Origin: Sphingomonas sp. LT1P40
Lineage (GTDB): Bacteria; Pseudomonadota; Alphaproteobacteria; Sphingomonadales; Sphingomonadaceae
Reading direction: 5' to 3'
DNA: 64,000 nucleotides
Assembly (NCBI RefSeq): GCF_036663835.1
Contig: NZ_JAXOJT010000002.1
Span: 310,001 to 374,000, forward strand
Every line of letters begins with the position of its first letter. The stretch's first letter is position 1. Under the pieces are notes generated by a model, which made no database searches, was not told where the DNA came from, and was given only the letters and a program-made list of their open reading frames with translations. Below are positions 37,734-45,386 of the stretch, in pieces. A program made the translations under genes and the position numbers.

Positions 37734-39311
37734 ATGCAAGAAGCCGATATCGTCGTCATCGGAGCCGGGTCCGGAGGCAGCGCCGCCGCAGGCCGCCTGA
37801 GCGAGGACGGTAAATATAGCGTCGCGGTGATCGAGGCCGGGGGGCGTAATACCGGCTGGCGCACGCTGATGCCCGGCGCGATGGCGATGCAGACGCCGGC
37901 GACCAACTGGGCGTATGAGACCGTGCCGCAGCCGGGGTTGAACGGGCGGCGTGGCTATCAGCCACGGGGGAAGGGACTGGGCGGGTCGAGCGCGATCAAC
38001 GCCATGCTCTATGTGCGCGGACATCCATGGGATTACGACAATTGGGCGGCTTTGGGTTGCACCGGTTGGGGCTGGGACGATGTGCTGCCGGTGTTCAAGC
38101 GCAGCGAGGCGAACGAACGCGGTGCCGACGGCTGGCATGGCGGCGATGGGCCATTGCATGTCGGCGATCAGGGGTTCGCGCATGCCGGGTCGAGGGCGTT
38201 CATCGACGCCGCCGCATCGCTGCAAATCCCGCGCAACGACGATTTCAACGGCGCGCGTCAGGAAGGCGCTGGCCTGTATCAGGTGACGCAGAAGGATGGC
38301 GAGCGCTGGACCGCGGCGCGCGGTTACCTGACCGAACGGCCCAACCTCAACATCATTTGCGACGCGACGGTCGAGCGCGTGTTGTTCGAGGAAGGGCGCG
38401 TATGGGGCGTCGCCTATGCGCGCGGCGGGCAGACGCGAATGATCCGGGCACGACGCGCCGTGGTGATGGCTGGCGGGGTGTTCGGCACGCCGCAGACGCT
38501 GATGCTGTCGGGCATCGGACCGCGTGCACATCTGGCCGAGTTGGGGATTCCGGTGCGGGTCGACGCGCCTGAAGTCGGCGGCAATTTACAGGACCATCTC
38601 GATTATGTTGCGGCGTTCGAGACTCCGGGCAATCTGTTCCTGGGCCGGTCGCTGCGCGGATCGCTGAGCGGGATGGGCGCGATGTGGCGCTGGTTCCGGT
38701 CGCGTTCGGGTCAGATGACGTCGCCCTTTGCCGAGGCGGGGGCGTTTCTGAAGACCGATCCGTTGCTGTCCGCGCCCGACATCCAGCTCCATTTCCTGAT
38801 CGCGATCGTCGAGGATCATGGCCGGGCAAAGGTAAAGGCGCACGGGTTCAGCTGTCACGCCTGTGTGCTGCGGCCGGAGAGCCGGGGAACGGTGCGGCTG
38901 CAGTCGATCGATCCGCGCGCGGCACCGCTGATCGACCCCGGTTTTCTGAGCGACCGGCGCGATGTCGATCTGCTGATGAAGGGCGTGCGGGAAATGTACC
39001 GCATCCTCGACGCCGAACCGCTGAAGCGATTTGGCGGGCGCGATCGCTATCCGATCGATATCCAGGACGATGCCGCGCTGGAGCGGCTGATCCGGGCGCG
39101 GTCGGACACAATCTATCACCCGGTCGGCACCGCGCGGATGGGCAGCGATGCCGGGGCGGTGTGCGACCCGCAACTGCGTGTGCGGGGGGTGGAGGGGCTG
39201 TACGTTGCCGATGCCTCGGTGATGCCGCGTCTTATTGGCGGGAACACCAACGCGCCGAGCATCATGATCGGCGAACGCTGTGCCGATTTCGTGAAGGCTG
39301 ACCTTCGCTGA
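37734..39311 (+). CDS. GMC family FAD-dependent oxidoreductase (choline dehydrogenase-like)
   Basis: A 525-residue flavoprotein alcohol dehydrogenase or oxidase. The FAD Rossmann motif is VIGAGSGGSAAAGRL (Gly10-Gly15), the GMC signature begins KGLGGSSAINAMLYVRGH, and the catalytic histidine is His462 in YHPVGTARMG. The second catalytic position, usually His or Asn, is the Asn in GGNTNAPSIMIGE. The substrate is likely an aliphatic or cyclic alcohol. It sits directly downstream of the hydroxylase, so the two could act in sequence; this is inference. Confidence 0.9.
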   Translation: MQEADIVVIGAGSGGSAAAGRLSEDGKYSVAVIEAGGRNTGWRTLMPGAMAMQTPATNWAYETVPQPGLNGRRGYQPRGKGLGGSSAINAMLYVRGHPWDYDNWAALGCTGWGWDDVLPVFKRSEANERGADGWHGGDGPLHVGDQGFAHAGSRAFIDAAASLQIPRNDDFNGARQEGAGLYQVTQKDGERWTAARGYLTERPNLNIICDATVERVLFEEGRVWGVAYARGGQTRMIRARRAVVMAGGVFGTPQTLMLSGIGPRAHLAELGIPVRVDAPEVGGNLQDHLDYVAAFETPGNLFLGRSLRGSLSGMGAMWRWFRSRSGQMTSPFAEAGAFLKTDPLLSAPDIQLHFLIAIVEDHGRAKVKAHGFSCHACVLRPESRGTVRLQSIDPRAAPLIDPGFLSDRRDVDLLMKGVREMYRILDAEPLKRFGGRDRYPIDIQDDAALERLIRARSDTIYHPVGTARMGSDAGAVCDPQLRVRGVEGLYVADASVMPRLIGGNTNAPSIMIGERCADFVKADLR

Positions 39312-39312
39312 A

Positions 39313-39344
39313 CAAAAAAAGGGCCGGTGGCGAACCACCGGCCC
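39313..39344 (-). terminator. intrinsic terminator of the glnK-amt operon
   Basis: A perfect ten-pair stem GGGCCGGTGG/CCACCGGCCC around a four-base loop (39321-39344), followed on the minus strand by seven T residues (39313-39319). A second GC hairpin without a T-run (39371-39394, GGGGCCGCG/CGCGGCCCC) lies between it and the amt stop codon. The downstream GMC gene ends just before the T-run on the other strand. Confidence 0.88.
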
Positions 39345-39400
39345 AGTCGTCCGCAGGAGGAACGACGTGAGGGGCCGCGCCGGAACGCGGCCCCGATCTC

Positions 39401-40849
39401 TCAATAGTTGTAGGCGCGTTCGCCATGCTCGTTGATGTCGAGGCCATCGGTCTCGACTTCAGCGGTCGGGCGAAGGCCGATCGTGTATTTGAGCACGAGG
39501 AACAGGACGAGGCTGACCACGCCGGTCCAGGCGACGGTTACGCCCACCGCCCAAAGCTGGGTGATGACCTGTGCGACCATGTCATATTCGCCCGCCTTGG
39601 CGACCGGTGCGGTATAGTCGATCCAACCCTGACCGCCGAACGCCGGGTTGGCGACGATGCCGGTGCCGATCGCGCCGATGATGCCGCCGACCGCATGGAT
39701 GCCGAACACGTCGAGCGTGTCGTCATATTTCAACGCATTCTTCACCGTGGTGACGAACAGGAAGCAAACCAGCGAGGCGACAGCACCCAGCAGGATCGCG
39801 GTGCCGGGATGGGCAAAGCCCGCCGCCGGGGTGATCGCCACCAGACCGGCGACGACACCCGATGCCGCGCCAAGCAGCGACGGCTTTTTGTGAACGATCT
39901 GTTCGATGATCGCCCATGTCGCACCCGCCGCAGCGGTTGCCGTCAGCGTGTTGATGAAGGCGAGTGCGCCGAACGCGTTGGCTTCGAGACCCGAACCCGC
40001 GTTAAAACCGAACCAGCCGATCCACAGCAAGGATGCGCCGATCATGGTCATCACCAGCGAGTGAGGCGGCATCGGCTCCGACTTGTAGCCAAGGCGTGGA
40101 CCGATCACGAGGCAGCCGACCAGACCGGCGATGCCGGCATTGATGTGTACGACTGTGCCGCCGGCAAAGTCGAGCGCGCCCCAGCCCCACAACAGACCCG
40201 TGTCATCGGGTGCGGCGTGAAGGAAGTCCGGGCCAGCCCAGTACCAGACCATGTGTGCGAGCGGGAAATAGGCGAGCGTCAGCCATGCGACCACGAAGAT
40301 GATCAGCGGCGTGAACTTCACGCGCTCGGCAAACGCCCCGACGATCAGCGCCGGCGTGATGCAGGCAAAGGTCATCTGGAAGATCACGAAGACATATTCC
40401 GGCAGATAGACGCCATTGGAGAAGGTTGCGGCGAAGGTCGTCGGATCGACGCCCATCAGAAACGCCTTGTCCAGACCGCCGAACAGTTTCGGGAATGGCG
40501 TGCCGGTCGAGGTGAAGGCCATCGAATAGCCCCAGGCGAACCACACGAGTGCGGCCACGCAGACGATCGTCAGCACCTGCATCAGCACCGACAGCATGTT
40601 CTTCGTGCGGACCAGGCCGCCATAGAACAGCGCCAGCGCGGGCACCGACATCATCAGCACCAGTGCGGATGCGACCAGCATCCAGGCGACATCGCCTTTG
40701 TTGACCATCTCTGCGGTCGGGACGAAGGCGGCGGTCGCGGCCGCAGGGGCCGCCTCGGCCACGGCTTCCGTGGCGTTTTGCGCCCAGGCGGGGATCGCCG
40801 CGAACATCGCAGCTCCCGCACCGGCGGCTAGTTTCAAAGCAGTTTTCAT
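39401..40849 (-). CDS. amt: ammonium transporter
   Basis: An Amt/AmtB channel of 482 residues. It begins with a cleavable signal peptide (MKTALKLAAGAGAAMFAAIP...AWAQ) and an Ala-rich spacer, then has about 11 transmembrane helices. The two pore histidines lie in GTVVHINAGIAGLVG and FGIHAVGGIIGAIGTG. Ammonium uptake is gated by the PII protein encoded 13 bases upstream. Its expression should be driven by the sigma-54 promoter before glnK. Confidence 0.95.
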   Translation of the reverse strand: MKTALKLAAGAGAAMFAAIPAWAQNATEAVAEAAPAAATAAFVPTAEMVNKGDVAWMLVASALVLMMSVPALALFYGGLVRTKNMLSVLMQVLTIVCVAALVWFAWGYSMAFTSTGTPFPKLFGGLDKAFLMGVDPTTFAATFSNGVYLPEYVFVIFQMTFACITPALIVGAFAERVKFTPLIIFVVAWLTLAYFPLAHMVWYWAGPDFLHAAPDDTGLLWGWGALDFAGGTVVHINAGIAGLVGCLVIGPRLGYKSEPMPPHSLVMTMIGASLLWIGWFGFNAGSGLEANAFGALAFINTLTATAAAGATWAIIEQIVHKKPSLLGAASGVVAGLVAITPAAGFAHPGTAILLGAVASLVCFLFVTTVKNALKYDDTLDVFGIHAVGGIIGAIGTGIVANPAFGGQGWIDYTAPVAKAGEYDMVAQVITQLWAVGVTVAWTGVVSLVLFLVLKYTIGLRPTAEVETDGLDINEHGERAYNY

Positions 40850-40862
40850 GGCTTACCCCCTG

Positions 40863-41201
40863 TTACAGCGCGGTCTGATCGGTTTCGCCGGTGCGGATGC
40901 GCACCGCCTGACCGACGTCGAGCACGAAGATCTTGCCGTCGCCGATCGCACCGGTGTTGGCCGCGGCCTGAACCGCCTCGACCACACGGCCCGCGAGATC
41001 GCTCGCGCAGACCACCTCGATCTTGATTTTCGGCACCATGTTGGTGCTGTATTCCGCTCCGCGGTAGATTTCGGTCTGGCCTTTCTGCCTTCCGAACCCT
41101 TTGACCTCGGTAACGGTCATGCCCGCGACACCCAGTTCGGTGAGTGCTTCCCGGACGTCATCAAGCTTGAACGGCTTGATGATGGCGATGACGAGTTTCA
41201 T
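40863..41201 (-). CDS. glnK: nitrogen regulatory protein P-II
   Basis: A 112-residue PII signal protein that senses 2-oxoglutarate and ATP/ADP and plugs AmtB when nitrogen is sufficient. The uridylylation site Tyr51 is in the T-loop GQTEIYRGAEYSTN. The B-loop GDGKIFVLDV and the C-loop arginines RIRTGE are intact. ATG 41201 gives the standard MKLVIAIIKPFKLDDV N-terminus. It is the first gene of the glnK-amt operon. Confidence 0.95.
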   Translation of the reverse strand: MKLVIAIIKPFKLDDVREALTELGVAGMTVTEVKGFGRQKGQTEIYRGAEYSTNMVPKIKIEVVCASDLAGRVVEAVQAAANTGAIGDGKIFVLDVGQAVRIRTGETDQTAL

Positions 41202-41236
41202 TGCGCCCCCTTCTCTTTTGACCCGGAAGGCCAATC

Positions 41237-41252
41237 AGCAAAGGGCGTGCCA
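41237..41252 (-). promoter_or_regulatory. sigma-54 (RpoN) promoter of glnK-amt
   Basis: On the minus strand the sequence TGGCACG-CCCT-TTGCT (41252 down to 41237) matches the -24/-12 consensus TGGCACG-N4-TTGCW at every position. It lies 35 bases upstream of the glnK ATG. Activation by the nitrogen regulator NtrC is expected; an enhancer site is not obvious. Confidence 0.88.
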
Positions 41253-41345
41253 GAGTCGAAATCGTGGGGATTCTGCCAGAGTCGCCGGCAGACGTTCGTT
41301 ACCGAAAGGTAAAAAATTGTGCAGGTGCGAATGGCTGCCTGTTTT

Positions 41346-41549
41346 TTAGGCTGTTGGCATCACTGCCCGCGCAAGGTGCAGATCTTCGTCGTCGACCATG
41401 ACGCGAACCGGGATCAGCATGGCCAGACTGCCCTCAACCACGCTGGACCCGGCGTCGAAGGCGAAGGCCATGATCCCCTCCGCCTCCAGCAATCCGATCA
41501 CCATATGCGCCTCCGGTGGCGAATAGCGGCCAAGTTCGACCAGCGCCAT
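41346..41549 (-). CDS. DUF2007 domain protein (putative signal-transducing protein)
   Basis: A 67-residue protein with the compact PII-like DUF2007 fold: ELGRYSPPEAHMVIGLLEAEGI, then a C-terminal IPVRVMVDDEDLHLARAVM. Its role is unknown. The ATG overlaps the stop of the upstream flavin-oxidase-like gene as TGATG, so the two are coupled. Confidence 0.82.
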   Translation of the reverse strand: MALVELGRYSPPEAHMVIGLLEAEGIMAFAFDAGSSVVEGSLAMLIPVRVMVDDEDLHLARAVMPTA

Positions 41550-42100
41550 CAGGCGGTTGTGCGCTGGGGATTGCGCACGGGGAGGCCGTCGATGCTGGTC
41601 GTGCGGATGGCGTATTTGCCGAAGCGTTCGGCATCGGTCTGCTTGATATGATATTTGCTGAGCGTCTCACGCTCGCGCTCGAAGCTCATATAAGGGACGC
41701 CCCAGCCGCACGAGGTTTGCACGGCGTCGAGATCGATCACGAAGATTTGGCGCGTGCCGGGCAGCAATGTGAAATGTGCGGCGAGTGCATCCCATTCAGC
41801 ATCCTGCGGCAGCACCGGGCGGCCCCGCCCGTAGATGCGAAAAATCAGCGCCGGACTGTCGAACGCACAGAACATGATCGTGATACGCCCGTCGGCGATG
41901 AGATGCGCGTTGGTCTCATTGCCCGATCCCGCGACGTCGAGATAGGCGATGGTGCGGTCATCGAGTACACGGAAACTGTCCATCCCCTTTGGACTGAGGT
42001 TGACGCGCGCGTCCGGGGCGGCGGTGGCGACGAAGAACACCGGCTGTTTCGCGATGAACGCGCGGTGATCGTCGGTGAGGGCGTCGAAGAATTCGGCCAT
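41549..42100 (-). CDS. pyridoxamine 5'-phosphate oxidase family (FMN-binding split barrel) protein
   Basis: A 183-residue flavin-binding split-barrel protein (AEFFDALTDDHRAFIAKQPVF at the N-terminus, then VNLSPKGMDSFRVLDDRTIAYLD). Members bind FMN or F420-like cofactors; true pyridoxamine phosphate oxidase activity is not implied. ATG 42100 is preferred because GGAG lies seven bases upstream; ATG 42112 is also in frame. It is divergent from ccdA, with 46 bases between the starts. Confidence 0.85.
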   Translation of the reverse strand: MAEFFDALTDDHRAFIAKQPVFFVATAAPDARVNLSPKGMDSFRVLDDRTIAYLDVAGSGNETNAHLIADGRITIMFCAFDSPALIFRIYGRGRPVLPQDAEWDALAAHFTLLPGTRQIFVIDLDAVQTSCGWGVPYMSFERERETLSKYHIKQTDAERFGKYAIRTTSIDGLPVRNPQRTTA

Positions 42101-42116
42101 GATGCGCTCCATTGAC

Positions 42117-42149
42117 GCGCATGGTTCATGCGCATAGGCTTAGCGCATG
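42117..42149. promoter_or_regulatory. candidate CcdA operator: three GCGCATG half-sites
   Basis: A perfect palindrome GCGCATG-GTT-CATGCGC (42117-42133) is followed by a third half-site GCGCATG (42143-42149) that overlaps the ccdA start codon. Toxin-antitoxin operons are usually autorepressed by the antitoxin on such repeats. The gap to the divergent gene is short, so binding would also affect the flavin-oxidase-like gene. Confidence 0.55.
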
Positions 42150-42392
42150 AAACAGGATAGCATCTTCTCGGGCAAGCGAAAACCGGTGAACCTTTCAATC
42201 GATACCGGGATTGTGGCAGCAGCGCGTGAGGCTGGAATCAACCTTTCCCAAGTCAGCGAGAGAGCAATTCGCGACGCGGCCAAAGCCGAGCGTGATCGAA
42301 AGTGGGCGGAAGATAATCGCGACTGGGCAGAAACGTGGAATGCCTGGGTCGATGAACATGGCCTGCCGCTCGCCCGATATCGCCAGTTCTGA
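42147..42392 (+). CDS. ccdA: type II antitoxin, CcdA family
   Basis: An 81-residue antitoxin. The N-terminal ribbon-helix-helix DNA-binding region (KRKPVNLSIDTGIVAAAREAG) should repress the operon. The acidic, Trp-rich C-terminal tail (WAEDNRDWAETWNAWVDEHG, ending LPLARYRQF) is the disordered region that wraps the toxin. It overlaps ccdB by one base (TGATG). Confidence 0.9.
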   Translation: MKQDSIFSGKRKPVNLSIDTGIVAAAREAGINLSQVSERAIRDAAKAERDRKWAEDNRDWAETWNAWVDEHGLPLARYRQF

Positions 42393-42688
42393 TGGCGCAA
42401 TTCGACGTGCATCGCACGCATGGCGCGGGCCTTTTGCTCGACTGCCAAAACGGTTCGCTGGCCCATCTACGCACACGGATCGTTGTACCGCTTATTCCAG
42501 TGGACACCGCGCCCGCCGCGCGCGACCGCTTACACCCGGTGTTCGATATACACGGGCAGGACCATCTACTTGCGACGCATCTGGTGGCCACCGTGCCCAC
42601 GAACGAGCTCGGAAAGGCAATTGCGTCGCTGGCCAGCGAGCATCACATTATTGTGGGTGCATTCGATCGGCTGCTAACCGGCGTTTAG
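42392..42688 (+). CDS. ccdB: type II toxin, CcdB family
   Basis: A 98-residue CcdB-fold protein (MAQFDVHRTHGAGLLLDCQN..., then RIVVPLIP). In F-plasmid CcdB the last residues include Trp99-Gly100-Ile101, which poison DNA gyrase. Here the equivalent tail reads DRLLTGV, with Thr at the Trp position, so gyrase poisoning may be weakened or the target may differ. The chromosomal context suggests an addiction or stress module. It ends one base before the tldD stop on the other strand. Confidence 0.88.
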   Translation: MAQFDVHRTHGAGLLLDCQNGSLAHLRTRIVVPLIPVDTAPAARDRLHPVFDIHGQDHLLATHLVATVPTNELGKAIASLASEHHIIVGAFDRLLTGV

Positions 42689-42689
42689 G

Positions 42690-44111
42690 CTAAGCCGCCG
42701 TCCCGCCCACCGTCAGTCCCTCCACCAGCAAGGTGGGCTGGCCCACGCCGGCCGGCACGCTCTGCCCGCCCTTGCCGCACATGCCGATGCCCTCGTCGAG
42801 GGCGAAGTCGTTGCCGATGCCGGTGACTTTGGTGAGGCAGGTCGGGCCATCGCCAATCAGCGTCGCGCCCTTGATCGGGGCACCGATCTTGCCATCCTCG
42901 ATCCGGTAGGCTTCGGTGCAGGAGAAGACGAATTTGCCGGAGACTATATCGACCTGACCGCCGCCGAAGGATTTAGCGAAGATGCCCTTTTTTACGCGGG
43001 CAAGCAGCTCGGCGGGATCGTCCGCGCCCCCCTTCATGAAGGTGTTGGTCATGCGTGGCATCGGCGCGTGCTGGAAACTTTCCCGGCGGCCATTACCGGT
43101 CGGCTCGACCCCCATCAGCCGGGCGTTGAGGCGATCCTGCATATAGCCGCGCAGGATGCCGTCCTCGATCAGCACGGTTTCGCGCGTCGGCGTACCCTCG
43201 TCATCGATTGACAGCGAGCCGCGCCGGTCGAGGATCGACCCGTCGTCCACCACCGTAACGCCGGGGGCGGCAACGCGCTCGCCGATGCGACCGGAGAAAG
43301 CGGACGTGCCCTTTCGGTTGAAATCGCCCTCCAGCCCGTGGCCGATTGCTTCATGGAGCAGGATGCCGGGCCAGCCCGGGCCGAGCAGCACGGTCATTTC
43401 ACCCGCCGGTGCATCGACGGCGTCGAGATTGACCAGCGCCTGTGCCAGCGCTTCGTCGATCGCACCGTTCCAGGTTTCGGGCTGAAGCAGCCGGTCATAC
43501 AGCGCGCGACCGCCGGTGCCATAGGTCCCGGTTTCACGGCGGCCGTTGGTTTCGACGACGATCGAGACATTGAGCCGCACCAGCGGGCGGATATCGGTGG
43601 CGATGAAACCGTCCGGGCGGACGATTTCGACCACGCTCCACGATCCGAGCAGGCTGACCGACACCTGCACCACGCGCGGATCGCGGGCGCGGGCGGCGGC
43701 GTCGATCGTCTGGCACAAATTCACCTTGTCGGCGAAAGGAACCAGGTCGAGCGGGTCGGCATCGGTGTAGAGGTGGCGGTTGGTCTTTGTCGGCGGCGCG
43801 GCGCGCGGCGATGCGGTGGGGTCGATCAGCGCCATCGTCTGTGCCGCGCGCTGAATCGCGGCGGCGCTAATGTCGTTGGCATGGGCAAAGGCGGTCGTCT
43901 CGCCCGCCACCGCGCGCAGGCCGAAGCCCGAATCCGTGTTGTAGGACGCCGTCTTCAGCCGTCCATCGTCGAAGCCGAACGCCTCGGACTTGCGATATTG
44001 CAAATAAAGCTCGCCGTCATCGGCACGCGCGAGGGCGTCGGCGGTGAGGCGGAGGGCGGCGTCGGCATCGAAGCCGTCGCGATAGAGGAAGCCACGAGGA
44101 TCGCTGTACAT
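42690..44111 (-). CDS. tldD: metalloprotease TldD
   Basis: A zinc protease of 473 residues that acts with TldE/PmbA, for example on microcin-type peptides and the CcdA antitoxin in E. coli. The metal site is HEAIGH (His253-Glu254-His258), with a nearby Asp263. ATG 44111 gives the usual start; the frame is open further upstream. Its location beside ccdAB is striking because E. coli TldD/E influences CcdA turnover. The partner TldE is not in the window. Confidence 0.93.
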   Translation of the reverse strand: MYSDPRGFLYRDGFDADAALRLTADALARADDGELYLQYRKSEAFGFDDGRLKTASYNTDSGFGLRAVAGETTAFAHANDISAAAIQRAAQTMALIDPTASPRAAPPTKTNRHLYTDADPLDLVPFADKVNLCQTIDAAARARDPRVVQVSVSLLGSWSVVEIVRPDGFIATDIRPLVRLNVSIVVETNGRRETGTYGTGGRALYDRLLQPETWNGAIDEALAQALVNLDAVDAPAGEMTVLLGPGWPGILLHEAIGHGLEGDFNRKGTSAFSGRIGERVAAPGVTVVDDGSILDRRGSLSIDDEGTPTRETVLIEDGILRGYMQDRLNARLMGVEPTGNGRRESFQHAPMPRMTNTFMKGGADDPAELLARVKKGIFAKSFGGGQVDIVSGKFVFSCTEAYRIEDGKIGAPIKGATLIGDGPTCLTKVTGIGNDFALDEGIGMCGKGGQSVPAGVGQPTLLVEGLTVGGTAA

Positions 44112-44130
44112 GCCAGCGAATATAGGCAGC

Positions 44131-44361
44131 CTAAACGCTGGCGCCAGACGATATGTCAGGCAGTTCGCTCTGATCCGCGCCATCCGCCGCGCCGCCGATC
44201 AGCACGAAGCGGCGGTCGCAATAGCCGCAATCGACATAGCCATGCTCGTCGATTTGCAGAAACACGCGCGGATGGCCAAGCGAGGCTGCGATGCCGGCAT
44301 GCGCGCCGTCACAGGCGACACGGGCGTGCGAGACGCGGGTGGTTTCGGGTGGCGCGATCAT
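44131..44361 (-). CDS. zf-CHCC zinc-finger protein (NDUFS6-like domain)
   Basis: A 76-residue protein with a CHCC zinc site: Cys17, His30, Cys45 and Cys48 in RVACDG, LGHPRVFLQID and VDCGYCDRRFVL. The same fold occurs in mitochondrial complex I subunit NDUFS6, so a role in respiratory-complex biogenesis is possible but not shown. ATG 44361 gives a clean N-terminus. It ends 19 bases upstream of tldD and likely shares its promoter. Confidence 0.86.
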   Translation of the reverse strand: MIAPPETTRVSHARVACDGAHAGIAASLGHPRVFLQIDEHGYVDCGYCDRRFVLIGGAADGADQSELPDISSGASV

Positions 44362-44462
44362 GGGCACGCGGTTAGCAAAGCGGCGCCGTTGCGGCAATGC
44401 GCCAGATGTTCGCAATCGGGTTTCACTTGCCAATCCACGCGCGCAGTTCCAATTCCGCTGGC

Positions 44463-45386
44463 ATGAGCGACGCGGCGATCGAAATTCAGGGGCTTTCCAA
44501 AACCTATGCGGGGGGAAAGCAGGCGCTGGACGATGTCAGTTTCGATGTCGCGCGCGGAACGATTTTCGGGCTGTTGGGGCCGAATGGCGCGGGCAAATCG
44601 ACGCTCATCAACATATTGGCGGGTCTTGTGAACAAGACCGGCGGTACGGCACGCGTGTGGGGGTTCGATATCGACCAGCATCCGCGCAACGCCAAGCGCG
44701 CGATCGGCATCGTCAATCAGGAAATCCTGTTCGACCCGTTCTTCACGCCGGTCGAGACGCTGGAGATCCAGGCCGGCCTGTACGGCGTACCCAAGGGGGA
44801 GCGGCGCTCGATGGAGTTGCTGCGCGCGGTACATCTTGAGGACAAGGCCAACGCCTATTCGCGTACTTTGTCCGGGGGCATGAAACGGCGGCTGATGGTG
44901 GCAAAGGCGATGGTGCATTCGCCGCCGGTGCTCGTGCTCGACGAGCCAACCGCGGGCGTCGATATCGAACTTCGCCAGCAGCTCTGGGCCTATGTCCGCA
45001 GCTTGAACGAGCGCGGCGTGACGGTGGTGCTGACCACCCATTATCTGGAGGAAGCCGAACAGCTGTGCGATCGCATCGCGATCATCAACCACGGTCGCGT
45101 GATCGCCAACGAGCCGACGCGCGCGCTGGTCAACAAGACTCAGGAAAAGGCGGTCGAGGTGGTGGTGGACCGGGATATCGACGCCCTCCCCGACAATGGC
45201 TGCTTTCTGAAGATTGAAGCGAAGGGTGAGCGCACGCTGCTCATCACCTATGCCAAGGACAAGGCCAATGCCGGCGAAGTGCTGGGCGCGGTACAGGCGG
45301 CGGGGTTCGGGATCATCGATGTCTCGACCCGCGAAGCCGATCTGGAGGACGTGTTCCTGAGCCTGACGCGGGCGTCCAATGGCTGA
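44463..45386 (+). CDS. ABC transporter ATP-binding protein (ABC-2 type)
   Basis: A cytoplasmic ATPase of 307 residues. Walker A is GPNGAGKST (39-47), the signature LSGGM is at 136-140, and Walker B is VLDEPTAG around 158-165. The approximately 90-residue C-terminal extension is typical of ABC-2 exporters (drug, polysaccharide or YadG types). No permease gene lies beside it: the next gene, nadB, starts inside its last codons. The permease must be elsewhere, or the ATPase works in a non-transport role. Confidence 0.88.
   Translation: MSDAAIEIQGLSKTYAGGKQALDDVSFDVARGTIFGLLGPNGAGKSTLINILAGLVNKTGGTARVWGFDIDQHPRNAKRAIGIVNQEILFDPFFTPVETLEIQAGLYGVPKGERRSMELLRAVHLEDKANAYSRTLSGGMKRRLMVAKAMVHSPPVLVLDEPTAGVDIELRQQLWAYVRSLNERGVTVVLTTHYLEEAEQLCDRIAIINHGRVIANEPTRALVNKTQEKAVEVVVDRDIDALPDNGCFLKIEAKGERTLLITYAKDKANAGEVLGAVQAAGFGIIDVSTREADLEDVFLSLTRASNG

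Noticed and set aside
39425..40831. Long open frame antisense to amt
   Set aside because: Amt has intact pore histidines, a signal peptide and a terminator. The antisense frame has no family features.
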